Assembly (NCBI RefSeq): GCF_900109115.1
Contig: NZ_FNYV01000011.1
Coordinates: forward strand, 1 to 64,000
Direction: 5' to 3'
DNA from: Micromonospora phaseoli
GTDB lineage: Bacteria > Actinomycetota > Actinomycetes > Mycobacteriales > Micromonosporaceae
Length of the DNA: 64,000 bases
Shown piece by piece: positions 6,662 through 15,798 of this stretch. Within the stretch, counting starts at the first letter, position 1. Each line of letters opens with the position of its first letter. The notes under the pieces are model-generated. The model was not told the DNA's origin, searched no databases, and worked only from the letters and a program-made list of their open reading frames with translations. A program made the translations under genes and the position numbers.

Positions 6662-7948
6662 GTGCAACGCATCCTGTCCGACCAACTCGTCCCGCACACC
6701 GGCCGTACCGTCCGTATCGCGGGCTGGGTGCACCGCCGCCGACTGCTCAAGTCGGTGGCCTTCCTGATCGTCCGGGACTCCGCCGGCCTCGCCCAGGTGG
6801 TGGTCACCGACCCGGTGGTCCGAGCGGCGGTCGAGGCGCTGCCCGAGGAGACCGTCGTCGAGGTGGTGGCCACGGTGGTCGTGAACGCCGCGGCGCCCGC
6901 CGGGGTCGAGCTGACCGACCCGGTGGTACGTCCGCTCGGCCCGCCCGCCGCACCGCCCCCGTTCGACCTCTACCGGCCTGTCCTCGGCGCCGGCCTGTCC
7001 ACCCAGTTGGACAACGCGCCCGTGGCGCTGCGGCACCCGAGCCGATCGGCCGCGCTACGGATCTCGGCGGCGGCGGTGGCCGGCTTCCGGGCCGCGCTCG
7101 ACACCCGGCGGTTCGTGGAGATCCACACGCCGAAGGTGGTCGCCTCGTCCACCGAGAGCGGGGCGAACGTCTTCGCGCTGGACTGGTTCGGGCGGCCCGC
7201 GTACCTGGCCCAGTCACCGCAGTTCTACAAGCAGCTCATGGTCGGCGTCTTCGAGCGCGTCTACGAGGTCGGGCCGGTGTTCCGAGCCGAACCGCACGAC
7301 ACCGTACGGCATCTGGCGCAGTACACCTCGCTCGACGCCGAGCTGGGCTTTGTCGCCGACCACCGGGACGTGATGGTCGTGTTGCGGGACACCCTCGCCG
7401 GGATGCTCGACGCGGTCGGCGGCCGGGCCGGCGAGGCGTTGGCCGCGCTCGGGGCGCAACTGCCGGCCGTGCCGACGCAGATCCCGTCGGTGCACTTCGC
7501 CGACGCGCTGCGGATCGCCGGGGCACCCGCCGACGAACCGGACCTGGCTCCCGCTCACGAGCGCGCGCTCGGCGAGTGGGCACGACGCGAACACCGGTCC
7601 GAGTTTCTCTTCGTCACCGGGTACCCGATGGCCAAGCGGCCCTTCTACACCCACCCGGACCCGGCCCGGCCGGGCTACTCGAACGGCTTCGACCTGCTGT
7701 TCCGGGGATTGGAGCTGGTCACCGGCGGGCAGCGGCTGCACCGGCACGCCGACTATCTGGCGGCGCTGGCCGCTCGCGGCGAGCCGGTCGAGCCGTACGC
7801 CGGGTACGTCGAGGCGTTCCGTCACGGCATGCCACCGCACGGCGGCTTCGCCATCGGCCTGGAGCGCTTCGTCGCCCGTCTGACCGGCGCGCCCAACATC
7901 CGCGAGGTAACCGCCTTCCCCCGCGACCTGCACCGGCTGACCCCCTGA
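6662..7948 (+). CDS. aspS: Aspartyl-tRNA synthetase, archaeal/short type
   Basis: A 428-residue class II synthetase charging tRNA with aspartate. An N-terminal OB fold (GWVHRRRLLKSVAFLIVRD) binds the anticodon. The catalytic core has motif 2 around FRAEPHDTVRHLAQYTSLDAE and motif 3 GFAIGLERFVARL near the C-terminus. It lacks the large insertion domain of the usual ~590-residue bacterial AspRS, so it belongs to the archaeal/eukaryotic type, often annotated as Asp-tRNA(Asn) ligase. A standard AspRS is presumably encoded elsewhere. The GTG at 6662 follows GAGGAG at 6647-6652. The T-box leader predicts induction when uncharged tRNA-Asp accumulates. Whether it also charges tRNA-Asn cannot be read from sequence. 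Confidence 0.9.
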   Translation: MQRILSDQLVPHTGRTVRIAGWVHRRRLLKSVAFLIVRDSAGLAQVVVTDPVVRAAVEALPEETVVEVVATVVVNAAAPAGVELTDPVVRPLGPPAAPPPFDLYRPVLGAGLSTQLDNAPVALRHPSRSAALRISAAAVAGFRAALDTRRFVEIHTPKVVASSTESGANVFALDWFGRPAYLAQSPQFYKQLMVGVFERVYEVGPVFRAEPHDTVRHLAQYTSLDAELGFVADHRDVMVVLRDTLAGMLDAVGGRAGEALAALGAQLPAVPTQIPSVHFADALRIAGAPADEPDLAPAHERALGEWARREHRSEFLFVTGYPMAKRPFYTHPDPARPGYSNGFDLLFRGLELVTGGQRLHRHADYLAALAARGEPVEPYAGYVEAFRHGMPPHGGFAIGLERFVARLTGAPNIREVTAFPRDLHRLTP

Positions 7949-7980
7949 ACCCTCAGCGCGCATCCACCCGAAACACGGGA

Positions 7981-8041
7981 GTTGATCAAGAAGTTTGCGT
8001 CGGGTACATGGCGAATTTCTGACGCAAACTTCTTGATCAAC
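7981..8041. terminator. Long palindrome, family B copy 1
   Basis: A perfect 21-bp stem is formed by 7981-8001 (gttgatcaagaagtttgcgtc) and 8021-8041, with a 19-nt loop. It lies between convergent aspS and lipB and is probably a bidirectional terminator. Related copies are at 22852-22912 and 43191-43257. Confidence 0.75.
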
Positions 8042-8072
8042 ACGGCTGGCGCGGCCGGGCGCGGCCGGGGTG

Positions 8073-8717
8073 TTAGGGGGTGGGGAGGAGGGTGGGGAGG
8101 TGGCGTTCGACGACCGGGAGTACGTCGGCCACGGTGACCGGGCGGCCCAGCTCGGCGGTGAGCGAGGTGACGCCCGCGTCGGAGATGCCGCACGGCACGA
8201 TCCGGTCGAAGTACGTCAGGTCGCAGTCGCAGTTGATGGAGAGGCCGTGCAGGGTGACGCCACGGGCGACCCGGATGCCGATGGCGGCGACCTTGCGTGC
8301 CGGCCCCCGCTCGTCGGCCGGTACCCAGACCCCGCTGCGGCCCTCGACCCGGCCCGCGGTCAGGCCGACCTCGGCGCACACGTCGATCAGCAACTGCTCG
8401 ACCCGGCGCACGTAGGCGACCACGTCGACCGGGTCGGGCAGGCGCAGGATCGGGTAGCCGACCAGCTGCCCGGGGCCATGCCAGGTGATCTTCCCGCCGC
8501 GGTCCACGTCGACGACCGGGGTGCCGTCGACCGGGCGGTCCCATGCCTCGGTGCGCTTGCCGGCGGTGTAGACGCTCGGGTGTTCCAACAGCAGCACGGT
8601 GCCACCGCTCGCGCCGGCCACGACCGCCTCGTGCAGGCGGCGCTGCTCGTCCCAGGCGGCGGCGTAGTCGAGGACGCCGGCACGGATGGCCGTCAGGCCG
8701 GAGGTCGTCGTGGTCAC
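8073..8717 (-). CDS. lipB: Octanoyltransferase (lipoate biosynthesis)
   Basis: A 214-residue LipB that moves octanoate from acyl carrier protein onto lipoyl domains before LipA adds sulfur. Family motifs are visible: the HPSVYTAGKRT block, GGKITWHGPGQLVGYPI, the catalytic lysine in RKVAAIGIR, THG-like LHGLSIN, and the acyl-accepting cysteine in PCGISDAGVTSL. The GTG at 8717 was chosen over one at 8750 because a TAGGCT box ends 7 nt upstream. It is transcribed towards the AspRS gene and separated from it by a long palindrome. Confidence 0.95.
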   Translation of the reverse strand: MTTTTSGLTAIRAGVLDYAAAWDEQRRLHEAVVAGASGGTVLLLEHPSVYTAGKRTEAWDRPVDGTPVVDVDRGGKITWHGPGQLVGYPILRLPDPVDVVAYVRRVEQLLIDVCAEVGLTAGRVEGRSGVWVPADERGPARKVAAIGIRVARGVTLHGLSINCDCDLTYFDRIVPCGISDAGVTSLTAELGRPVTVADVLPVVERHLPTLLPTP

Positions 8718-8724
8718 GGCATTC

Positions 8725-8730
8725 AGCCTA
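8725..8730 (-). promoter_or_regulatory. -10 box for leaderless lipB
   Basis: On the minus strand TAGGCT ends 7 nt before the GTG at 8717, and this decides the start codon. Confidence 0.45.
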
Positions 8731-8804
8731 GTCCGGTACCGGCTGGTCACCTGTGGTGAGCCGGCTCACCACCCGACCCGACCCGGCCGGCCCGACCCGC
8801 CCGG

Positions 8805-8935
8805 CCCGCTGGGCTGGCAGGCCCGGCCCGCTGAGCTGGCAGGCCCGGCCCGCTGGGCTGGCAGGCCCGGCCCGCTGGGCTGGCAGGCCCGGCCCGCTGA
8901 GGCGACAAACCCGGCCCACTGAGCCGCAGGACCGG
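8805..8935. repeat. 22-nt minisatellite
   Basis: Four good copies of a 22-nt unit (cccgctgggctggcaggc followed by ccgg) lie at 8805-8892. Two degraded copies run up to the stop codon of the next gene at 8941. The array fills the gap between the 3' end of the membrane protein gene and the lipB promoter. Confidence 0.9.
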
Positions 8936-8940
8936 CCCGC

Positions 8941-10758
8941 TCAGCCCTCCTGGACCCGCCAGAGCCAGACGTCCTCGACCCGCTCCGGCTCTCCGAACAG
9001 CATGATCAGGGTCCGTCGGATGGCGTCCTCGTCGACCGGCCACTTCGCGCCGTGCACGGCGTCGGGCAGCACCACCGTCTCGATCCGCCAGTGCTCCAGG
9101 TCCGCCCGTACCTCCTCGCGGGTGCCCTCGGTGACGATCGGCGGCAGGCCGCTGCGGGCGGCCTGGTCCAGCAGCGCGCCGAAGGGGCGCGGCACCGGCC
9201 CGATCCGGCCCCGGTCGTCGGGGCCGCCGGGGCCGAGGAAGAACCCGGACGGGATGGCGAACTCACCCTGCCGGTTCGCCAGCGCGTACGCCTGCCAGCG
9301 CTGGCCGTCGGGGTAGACGTCGAGGGCGAGCGGCGCGGGGGTCAGCACCCCGCCCGGGGAGACGTGGTCCCGCCAGGCCCCGGAGGTGATGAAGCGGGGG
9401 ATCGGCTCACGTTCGCTGGTCAGCAGCGGTGTCGGGAACAGCGGCACCAACGCCACCGCGAAGCCGACCGTCCAGGCCACCGCGACCTTCCCCGACGGTG
9501 GGCGCCGGCGTAGCTGGTCTATCGCGTACGCCAGCAGCAGGCCGATCACCGGCGTCACCACCAGCGCGAACCGGGCGGGCAGCGCGGCGTTCACCACCGG
9601 CAGTTGCCCGAACAGGTCGAAGGGCATCGGCAGGTCGGTACGGTCCCCGTCGACCTTGGCCACCGGTCCGAAGGAGAGCGCGGCGAAGACCAGCGCGACG
9701 ACTCCCAGCGCCCACAGGGTGGCCCGGCGGCGCGCGTCGGCGCGTTGCCACACCAGCACGAAGCAGCCGACGGCGAGGACCAGCAGCGGCAGCCCGAAGA
9801 ACGAGTTCTCCTCGGTGGGATTCGGCGCCAGTGAGGTGCCGAACCCCGCCTCACCGGCCAGCGAGCGGCGCGGATAGGCGGCGTACGCCGCGATGTCCTC
9901 GGAGTGGATCACCGCGTCGAAGCCGGTGCCGTGGAACCGCTGCGGACCGGCGAAGTGCAGCCAGAGTGGGTAGGCCAGCAGCACCCCGGCGACGACCGCG
10001 GTCACCGCGAGCCCGCGCAGGAACGACGGCAGTACGGCCCGGGCCTGCACCCGGTTGGCGGGGTGCAGCGCCCACACGGCGACGAAGAGACCGAGCGCCA
10101 GCGCGGTGAAGAACAGCCCCTCCGCGGCGATGGAGAAGGCGATCGCGACGAGCACACCGAGGATGACGCCGTCGCGTAGCCAGTGTCCCGGCCGGCGCAG
10201 TGCGAAGACCCGCCACACCAGCAGCGGCACCAGCCAGCCGGCGGTCCAGTTCAGGTGGGCGTTGGCGTGCGAGACCATGCCGGGGGAGAAGCCGATGAAC
10301 AGCCCGCCGATAGCGGCCGCGAGCGGGCTGCGGACCAGGTGTCGGGAGAGCAGCCAGTACCAGGCGACGGCGGTCGCGGCCAGGTTGAGGGTCAGGATCA
10401 CCAGGAAGGTGGCCGGCGGGCCGATCAGGTACGTCAGCGGGGCGAAGACCACCGCGTACACCGTGATCGAGGTGTTGACCGCGAGGTTCACCCCGTCCGG
10501 AACGTTGATCAGGTAGGTGAAGAGCGGGTTGTCCCCGTGGGTGACCGCGTGGCCGCCGAAGGCCAGCAGCCATTCGAAGAGCGCCTGGTCGCTGGAGTTG
10601 ACCGTGATCGCGCGCCCGTTCGGGTCGATCCACAGCCCGCTGGTCACCCAGACGGCGAGTGCCAGCGCGACCAGCGCCACGGTCAGGTCGGCGCGACGGT
10701 CGCGGGTGACACGTGGCGGCGAGGCGGGCGCGGAGGCCAGGGACGCGGAGGTGGGCAC
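8941..10758 (-). CDS. Polytopic membrane protein, GT-C glycosyltransferase-like
   Basis: A 605-residue protein with about ten or more hydrophobic segments through residues 30-430, then a roughly 170-residue extracytoplasmic C-terminal domain. The layout, and an acidic SSDQALFEWLLA segment in the first loop after TM1, resemble GT-C-fold glycosyltransferases that use lipid-linked sugars. I cannot name a family with certainty. The GTG at 10758 is supported by a TAACGT box 7 nt upstream. It is divergent from a secreted esterase. Confidence 0.6.
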   Translation of the reverse strand: MPTSASLASAPASPPRVTRDRRADLTVALVALALAVWVTSGLWIDPNGRAITVNSSDQALFEWLLAFGGHAVTHGDNPLFTYLINVPDGVNLAVNTSITVYAVVFAPLTYLIGPPATFLVILTLNLAATAVAWYWLLSRHLVRSPLAAAIGGLFIGFSPGMVSHANAHLNWTAGWLVPLLVWRVFALRRPGHWLRDGVILGVLVAIAFSIAAEGLFFTALALGLFVAVWALHPANRVQARAVLPSFLRGLAVTAVVAGVLLAYPLWLHFAGPQRFHGTGFDAVIHSEDIAAYAAYPRRSLAGEAGFGTSLAPNPTEENSFFGLPLLVLAVGCFVLVWQRADARRRATLWALGVVALVFAALSFGPVAKVDGDRTDLPMPFDLFGQLPVVNAALPARFALVVTPVIGLLLAYAIDQLRRRPPSGKVAVAWTVGFAVALVPLFPTPLLTSEREPIPRFITSGAWRDHVSPGGVLTPAPLALDVYPDGQRWQAYALANRQGEFAIPSGFFLGPGGPDDRGRIGPVPRPFGALLDQAARSGLPPIVTEGTREEVRADLEHWRIETVVLPDAVHGAKWPVDEDAIRRTLIMLFGEPERVEDVWLWRVQEG

Positions 10759-10765
10759 CTAGCGG

Positions 10766-10771
10766 ACGTTA
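10766..10771 (-). promoter_or_regulatory. -10 box for leaderless membrane protein gene
   Basis: On the minus strand TAACGT ends 7 nt before the GTG at 10758. Confidence 0.4.
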
Positions 10772-10864
10772 CCAACCGTACCGGGACACGCTTGCACCTT
10801 CCCGGTGCATGCGCTGGTCGAGGAGCCCACACCTGGACATCGACGAATGTGTGAACCGCCGCCA

Positions 10865-10880
10865 TGTCATAGGTATGACA
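10865..10880. promoter_or_regulatory. Possible operator upstream of esterase
   Basis: The inverted repeat TGTCAT-aggt-ATGACA lies 62 nt before the esterase start, in the divergent promoter region. It could bind a dimeric repressor. There is no direct evidence of binding. Confidence 0.25.
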
Positions 10881-10941
10881 CATCTGCGTAACGTCGCGGC
10901 AATTGTTGGTGACTCAGCTCACATCATCCAGGAGGCTCCCT

Positions 10942-12180
10942 GTGCGCCGAACTCGTACCGTCCGCGGCCGGCTCGCCGGTGTGCTGGCCGGGCTGGTCCT
11001 GGCCGCCACCGCACTCGTGGCCGTCGCCGCTCCCGCCCAGGCCGCCTCGCTGACCCAGGTCAGCAGCTTCGGCTCCAACCCCGGCAACCTCGCCATGTAC
11101 GCCTACCGGCCGGACAACCTGCCCTCCGGCGCCCCCGCCGTAGTGTTGCTGCACGGCTGCGCCCAGAACGCCACCGGCTACTTCACCAACTCCGGGTGGC
11201 GGAAGTACGCCGATCAGTGGAAGTTCGCGCTGATCGTGCCCGAGCAGCGGTCCGCCAACAACTCCAGCGCCTGCTTCAACTGGTTCGAGACCGGCGACAC
11301 CGCCCGCGGCCAGGGCGAGGCGCTGTCGATCAAGCAGATGGTCGACCACGCCCGAGCCAACTACGGCACGGCCGCCAACCGGGTGTACGTCAGCGGGCTG
11401 TCGGGTGGCGGAGCGATGAGCGCCACCATGCTCGCCACCTACCCGGACGTGTTCGCCGGTGGCTCGGTCATCGCGGGCATCCCGTACCGCTGTGCCACCA
11501 GCATGCTCAACGCGTTCTCGTGCATGAGCCCGGGCGTGGACAAGACTCCGGCGCAGTGGGGCGACCTGGTGCGCAGCGCGTACTCCGGCTACTCCGGTCC
11601 ACGCCCGAAGGTGGCCGTCTGGCACGGCGCCGCCGACTACACGGTGGCGGTGGCCAACGCCACCGAGTCCCGCGACCAGTGGACCAACGTGCTCGGCGTG
11701 GCGCAGACCCCCACCAGCACCGCGCAACTGCCGTCGGGCACCAGCCTGGAGGTGTACGGCAACGACGTGGTGCGGGTCTACCGGGTCTCCGGCATGGGCC
11801 ACGGCACCCCGGTCGACCCGGGGACCGGCGCGGACCAGTGCGGCACCGCTGCGGCGTACTTCCTGGACACCATCTGCTCGACGTACCGCGACGCGCTCTT
11901 CTTCGGCCTCGACGGCGGCGTGACCCCCACCCCGACCCCGACGGCGTCGCCCAGCCCCACCGCGAGCCCCACCCCGACTCCCACCGCGTCGCCGACCCCC
12001 ACCGGCGCCCCCACCTGCATCACCGCCAGCAACTACGCCCACGTCACCGCGGGCCGCGCCTACCACTCCGCCGGCTACGCCTACGCCAACGGCTCCAACC
12101 AGCGGATGGGCCTCTACAACACCTTCTACACCAGCACCCTGCGTCAGACCGCCGCCAACCACTGGGTGATCGGCTGCTGA
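10942..12180 (+). CDS. Secreted PHB depolymerase-family esterase
   Basis: A 412-residue secreted alpha/beta hydrolase of the extracellular PHB depolymerase/feruloyl esterase type. A signal peptide covers about residues 1-35 (cleavage near AQA). The oxyanion region is LLHGCAQN. The lipase box GLSGGG has the nucleophile Ser at about 154. A likely histidine lies in GMGHGTPVD, and an aspartate in the WHGAADYTV block. A Pro/Thr/Ser linker (TPTPTPTASPSPT) joins a C-terminal module of about 55 residues that is rich in Tyr and Gly. This module is probably a substrate-binding domain of the sort found on actinomycete polysaccharide enzymes. The GTG at 10942 follows GGAGG at 10931-10935. Confidence 0.88.
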   Translation: MRRTRTVRGRLAGVLAGLVLAATALVAVAAPAQAASLTQVSSFGSNPGNLAMYAYRPDNLPSGAPAVVLLHGCAQNATGYFTNSGWRKYADQWKFALIVPEQRSANNSSACFNWFETGDTARGQGEALSIKQMVDHARANYGTAANRVYVSGLSGGGAMSATMLATYPDVFAGGSVIAGIPYRCATSMLNAFSCMSPGVDKTPAQWGDLVRSAYSGYSGPRPKVAVWHGAADYTVAVANATESRDQWTNVLGVAQTPTSTAQLPSGTSLEVYGNDVVRVYRVSGMGHGTPVDPGTGADQCGTAAAYFLDTICSTYRDALFFGLDGGVTPTPTPTASPSPTASPTPTPTASPTPTGAPTCITASNYAHVTAGRAYHSAGYAYANGSNQRMGLYNTFYTSTLRQTAANHWVIGC

Positions 12181-12206
12181 CTCGCCCCCCGGCATCCCTC
12201 GTCGGT

Positions 12207-12255
12207 CATGAGGTTGGCGGCAGTTCTGGAGATCGTCTTCGCCGCCAACCTCATG
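12207..12255. terminator. Palindrome between convergent genes
   Basis: Perfect 15-bp arms (catgaggttggcggc at 12207-12221, complement at 12241-12255) enclose a 19-nt loop. The esterase and the epimerase genes converge here, so it is a likely bidirectional terminator. Confidence 0.7.
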
Positions 12256-12280
12256 GTCAACCGCATCGGGCGAGCTGGCG

Positions 12281-13180
12281 TCAGTCGTGCAGGGCGGCGT
12301 GCAGGGCGGTGGGGAGATCGGGGTGGCGGAAGCTGAAGGCGGCCCGGTTGAGCACGCCGGGCAGTACCCGGGTGCTGGTGAGGGCCTCCTGGGCGAAGCC
12401 GCCGAGGGCCACCTTCAGGGCCAGGGTCGGGATCGGGATCACCGCCGGGCGGTTCAGTTGGCGCGCCAACTCGCGGGTGAACTCGGCGTTGGTGACCGGC
12501 GCCGGACCCACCACGTTCACCGGGCCGGCCAGGTCGGCGCGGGCGAGCAGGAAGGTGGTCGCGTTCAGCCAGTCGGTCATCGAGATCCACGGAATCCACT
12601 GCCGCCCACTACCGAGCCGGCCGGCGATGCCCAGCCGGAACGGCAGCAACTGCGGTTTGAGCAGCCCGCCGTCACGGTGCAGCGGCAGCCCGGTACGCAG
12701 CCGCACCACCCGTACCCCGGCGTCCTCGGCCGGCCGGGTGGCCGCCTCCCACACCCGGGACACGTCGGCGAGAAAGCCCTCACCGGCCGGCGCGTCCTCC
12801 TCGACCACCCGGTCGCCGGTGTTGCCGTACCAGCCGATCGCCGAGGAGTTCACCAGCACCTCGGGCCGGTCGGCCGCCGGCAACCCGGCGATCGTGGTGG
12901 CCAGGGTGCTGGTGGTGTCAACCCGACTCGACCGGATGAGCTGTTTGTACCGGTCGTTCCAGCGCCGGTCGCCGACTCCGGCGCCGGCCAGGTTGACCAC
13001 CGCGTCGGACTCGGCAACCAGCGCCGGGTCCAACTGCGCCGCCGACGGCGACCACTGCCGCTCGTCGACGGCGCGTGGCGGCCGTCGTACCAGCCGGGTC
13101 ACCTGGTGCCCGTCGGCGACGAGCAGGTCGACCAGCCGGGTGCCGAGGAAGCCGGACGCGCCGGCCATGAGGATCCGCAT
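12281..13180 (-). CDS. TIGR01777 family NAD-dependent epimerase/oxidoreductase
   Basis: A 299-residue member of the TIGR01777 family (SDR39U1/YfcH-like extended short-chain dehydrogenases). The nucleotide-binding GASGFLGTRL lies at residues 7-16. The family motif NLAGAGVGDRRW and the R..R..T/S stretch (IRSSRVDTT) are visible, as are VNSSAIGWYG (catalytic Tyr region) and the C-terminal DUF1731-like end ALTSTRVLPGVL. Substrate unknown. It is 47 nt upstream of the reductase gene on the same strand, so the two could share a transcript. Confidence 0.9.
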   Translation of the reverse strand: MRILMAGASGFLGTRLVDLLVADGHQVTRLVRRPPRAVDERQWSPSAAQLDPALVAESDAVVNLAGAGVGDRRWNDRYKQLIRSSRVDTTSTLATTIAGLPAADRPEVLVNSSAIGWYGNTGDRVVEEDAPAGEGFLADVSRVWEAATRPAEDAGVRVVRLRTGLPLHRDGGLLKPQLLPFRLGIAGRLGSGRQWIPWISMTDWLNATTFLLARADLAGPVNVVGPAPVTNAEFTRELARQLNRPAVIPIPTLALKVALGGFAQEALTSTRVLPGVLNRAAFSFRHPDLPTALHAALHD

Positions 13181-13227
13181 GCCCTACATCTTCGGGTACG
13201 CGCGGCGGCTCGGCCCGGTCGAGGCCG

Positions 13228-14301
13228 TTACGCCCCCGCGCCGGCCGGGCGCAGGTCCTCCGGCGGGTGCCCGGCGGTGGCCGGGCGCAGGTCCGCTGGC
13301 AGCTGCCCGGCGGTGGCCGGGCGCAGGTCCGACAGGAGCAGCTCGACCTCGGCGTAGGCGTCATCGGGCAGCGGGCCATGGGCCAGCACACCGACGTTCT
13401 CCTCGACCTGGGTCACCGTCCGGAAGCCGGGGATCGGCACCGTACGGGGGCTGCGGGCCAGCAGCCAGCCGAGCGCGCCCTGGGCGAGGGTACGGCCGTC
13501 GGAGGTGAGCGCGGCGCGGACCCGGGCCACCCGCTGCGCCCACTGCGGAGCCGGTCGACCGTCGGCGAACCAGGGCAGCCACTCCGGTGCCCGGCCCCGC
13601 ACGTCGTCCGCGCCGAGCCTCCGGGTCGCCGCGGTGAGCAGCCCCATCGCCAGGGGCCCCCGGGCGATACTGCCGAGGTCGTGGGACTCGCAGACCGCCA
13701 GCATCTCGGCGTTGTCCCGCAGCACCGACTGCTCGTGCTGGATCACCGTGCAGTGCGGGGCGGAAGCCGCGAAGACCGCCGCCGAGACGGGATCGTCGGT
13801 GCTCCACCCGTACGCCCGGATCCTGCCCTTGCTGACCAGGGCCTCCAGCGTGTCGACCAGGTCGAGCGCGAGCGTCGGGGCAAGGTCGTTGAGGTGGAGT
13901 TGGTACAGGTCGACGTGATCGGTGTCGAGCCGACGCAGCGACGCCTCCAGGCTGGCCACCGCGTACTCGGGCCGATGGTCCTCGCCGGTAGCCCGGCGGG
14001 TCGCCTCGTCGGAGGTGAAGCCGAACTTGGTGGCGATCACCACCCGGTCCCGGCGGCCGGCGAGGGCCCGGCCGAGCACCCGCTCGCTGTGCCCGGCACC
14101 GTAGTTGCTGGCCGTGTCGAAGAGGGTCACCCCATGATCGAGCGCCGCGTGGACGGCCCGGACCGACTCCTCGTCGTCCACCTCACCCCAGCCCAACGGT
14201 TGCTTGTCGTCGCCCCACAGTGGTCCGCCGATCGCCCAGCACCCCATGCCGATCGCGCTGACCTCGATCCCGCTGCGACCCAGTACGCGTGTCGTCGTCA
14301 T
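13228..14301 (-). CDS. Aldo/keto reductase
   Basis: A 357-residue NADP-dependent aldo/keto reductase. It has the TIM-barrel signatures: the catalytic Asp and Tyr in LFDTASNYGAGHSE, Lys in ATKFGF, and His in YQLHLNDLAP. The C-terminus carries almost three imperfect 12-residue repeats (DLRPATAG..P) encoded by a 36-nt minisatellite, which other family members do not have. The ATG at 14301 was preferred over an upstream GTG at 14367, because the conserved MTTTRVLGRSGIEVS start lies there. Confidence 0.9.
   Translation of the reverse strand: MTTTRVLGRSGIEVSAIGMGCWAIGGPLWGDDKQPLGWGEVDDEESVRAVHAALDHGVTLFDTASNYGAGHSERVLGRALAGRRDRVVIATKFGFTSDEATRRATGEDHRPEYAVASLEASLRRLDTDHVDLYQLHLNDLAPTLALDLVDTLEALVSKGRIRAYGWSTDDPVSAAVFAASAPHCTVIQHEQSVLRDNAEMLAVCESHDLGSIARGPLAMGLLTAATRRLGADDVRGRAPEWLPWFADGRPAPQWAQRVARVRAALTSDGRTLAQGALGWLLARSPRTVPIPGFRTVTQVEENVGVLAHGPLPDDAYAEVELLLSDLRPATAGQLPADLRPATAGHPPEDLRPAGAGA
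13246..13335 (-). repeat. 36-nt coding minisatellite in reductase C-terminus
   Basis: Two full 36-nt units plus part of a third (gcgcaggtcc...cccggcggtggccgg) form the last 35 codons of the aldo/keto reductase. Confidence 0.8.
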
Positions 14302-14426
14302 GGCGACCAGCGTCCCGTTTCGAGCACACTCGAAGTCAAGCGCACCCCGGGCAGGGCTCCCCGCCACTCGTCGGATCAGCGCTCACCCGGGCGGTGGTGC
14401 CATGACTCGCCCGCGCCTCGGTCCGG

Positions 14427-15752
14427 TCAGGTCGTGCCGGGGGGCATGCCGTGCCAGCGGGCGCGGTACTGCGCTTCGTATGCCTCGTAGGCGGTTCGTT
14501 CTTCGAGGACGACCGCGCGCAGCGCGTGCCGGGCCTCGGACATCAGCACCACCTCGGCGGCGATCATGCCGACGCAGATCGCGGTGAGCAGACCGAGGGC
14601 GGCGAGCCCGGGCAGGAGCATGGCGACCGGGACGCTGGCGGCGAGCACGCCCAGCGTGCCGAGCCGCAGCCAGGACAGGGTGTGCAGGGTGCGCAGCTGG
14701 AACAGCATGTTCCCGGCCAGGTAGAGGAACACCCCGCCGAAGAGCAGCGGTACGTCCGGCCCGGCCGCCTGCTCGGTGACCGGCACGCCGGGCTCGGCGA
14801 CGTCGTGCACGATGCCCTCGGCGCCGAGGGCGAACATGATGATCCCGGCGATCATCGGCAGGTAGAGGTACGCGTACGCGTCGCGGGCCATCAGCACCCG
14901 TCGTCTACCCAGGGTGGAGTGCAGGGCGATCCGGGCGGCCGGACCGACCAGGTCGTAGTGCGCCCACCAGAGGGCGGCGGTGAAGACGATCCCGAACACG
15001 GCGGCGGTCACCCCCGGCCAGGTCGGTGCCTGGCCGAGCAGGTTGCTGCCGACGCCGACGGAGATCACCGACTCGCCCAGCGCGATGATCAGGATCAGGT
15101 CGTACCGCTCGGTCCAGTGCTCCGCCGAGGTCACCTGCCAGCCCCAGGTCTTGGCGAGCAGCCCCGTTCCGTACTGGAGCAGGACGACGGTCACCCAGAG
15201 CGCGTCCCGGACGATCTCGGCCATGGCGGTGTGGGGAATGTGCGCGGGCAGCAGTGCGGCGACCAGCAGCAGGACGGTGCTCAGGGCCAGCTCGGGGGCG
15301 TAGCGCAGGAGTTGCCGACGTTCCGCCGGCTTGTCGCGGACGATATGCAGGAACAGGGTCAGGTGCACGGCGCGGATCACCACGTAACTGATCGCCACCA
15401 CCATCGGCCCGGCCTCGCTGGTCTGCGGGTCCCCGAACGCCTGCGGCAGGGCGAGCGCGAAGCAGAACAGCGCGGCCATCCCGACGACCATCAGCACGGG
15501 CACGAAACCCTCGCCGATCCGGACCCGGGTCGCCACCACCGTGTGCACCACCCAGCACCACCAGAGCACCGCGAGCACGAGCAGTGCGTGCAGCAGTTGC
15601 CGGCCGTTGATGTTCGCGGCGGTGGCCCGGGTGATGATGAAGAACGAGAAGACGAAGACCAGGTCGAAGAAGATCTCGAACTTGTCGACCCGGGCGGCGG
15701 GCGCGATGCTGACGGCCGGCCCCAACCGTCCCCGCCAGCCGCTGTCGCCCAT
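14427..15752 (-). CDS. Low temperature requirement protein A (LtrA) family
   Basis: A 441-residue LtrA-family membrane protein of unknown biochemical role; the founding member is linked to growth at low temperature in Listeria. The family hallmark near the N-terminus is clear (VDKFEIFFDLVFVFSFF), followed by about ten membrane segments. The WTERYDLILIIALGES motif of the family is also present. The ATG at 15752 was preferred (a CAGACT box ends 6 nt upstream). A GTG at 15773 is possible. Confidence 0.88.
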   Translation of the reverse strand: MGDSGWRGRLGPAVSIAPAARVDKFEIFFDLVFVFSFFIITRATAANINGRQLLHALLVLAVLWWCWVVHTVVATRVRIGEGFVPVLMVVGMAALFCFALALPQAFGDPQTSEAGPMVVAISYVVIRAVHLTLFLHIVRDKPAERRQLLRYAPELALSTVLLLVAALLPAHIPHTAMAEIVRDALWVTVVLLQYGTGLLAKTWGWQVTSAEHWTERYDLILIIALGESVISVGVGSNLLGQAPTWPGVTAAVFGIVFTAALWWAHYDLVGPAARIALHSTLGRRRVLMARDAYAYLYLPMIAGIIMFALGAEGIVHDVAEPGVPVTEQAAGPDVPLLFGGVFLYLAGNMLFQLRTLHTLSWLRLGTLGVLAASVPVAMLLPGLAALGLLTAICVGMIAAEVVLMSEARHALRAVVLEERTAYEAYEAQYRARWHGMPPGTT

Positions 15753-15798
15753 CGCCTGAGTCTGGCAGCGCACACCCGGGCGGGAGGCGGGTTTCGGA

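Noticed and set aside
12287..14490. Long + strand frames opposite the epimerase and reductase
   Set aside because: Both minus-strand genes have full catalytic motifs; the opposite frames are low-complexity shadows.
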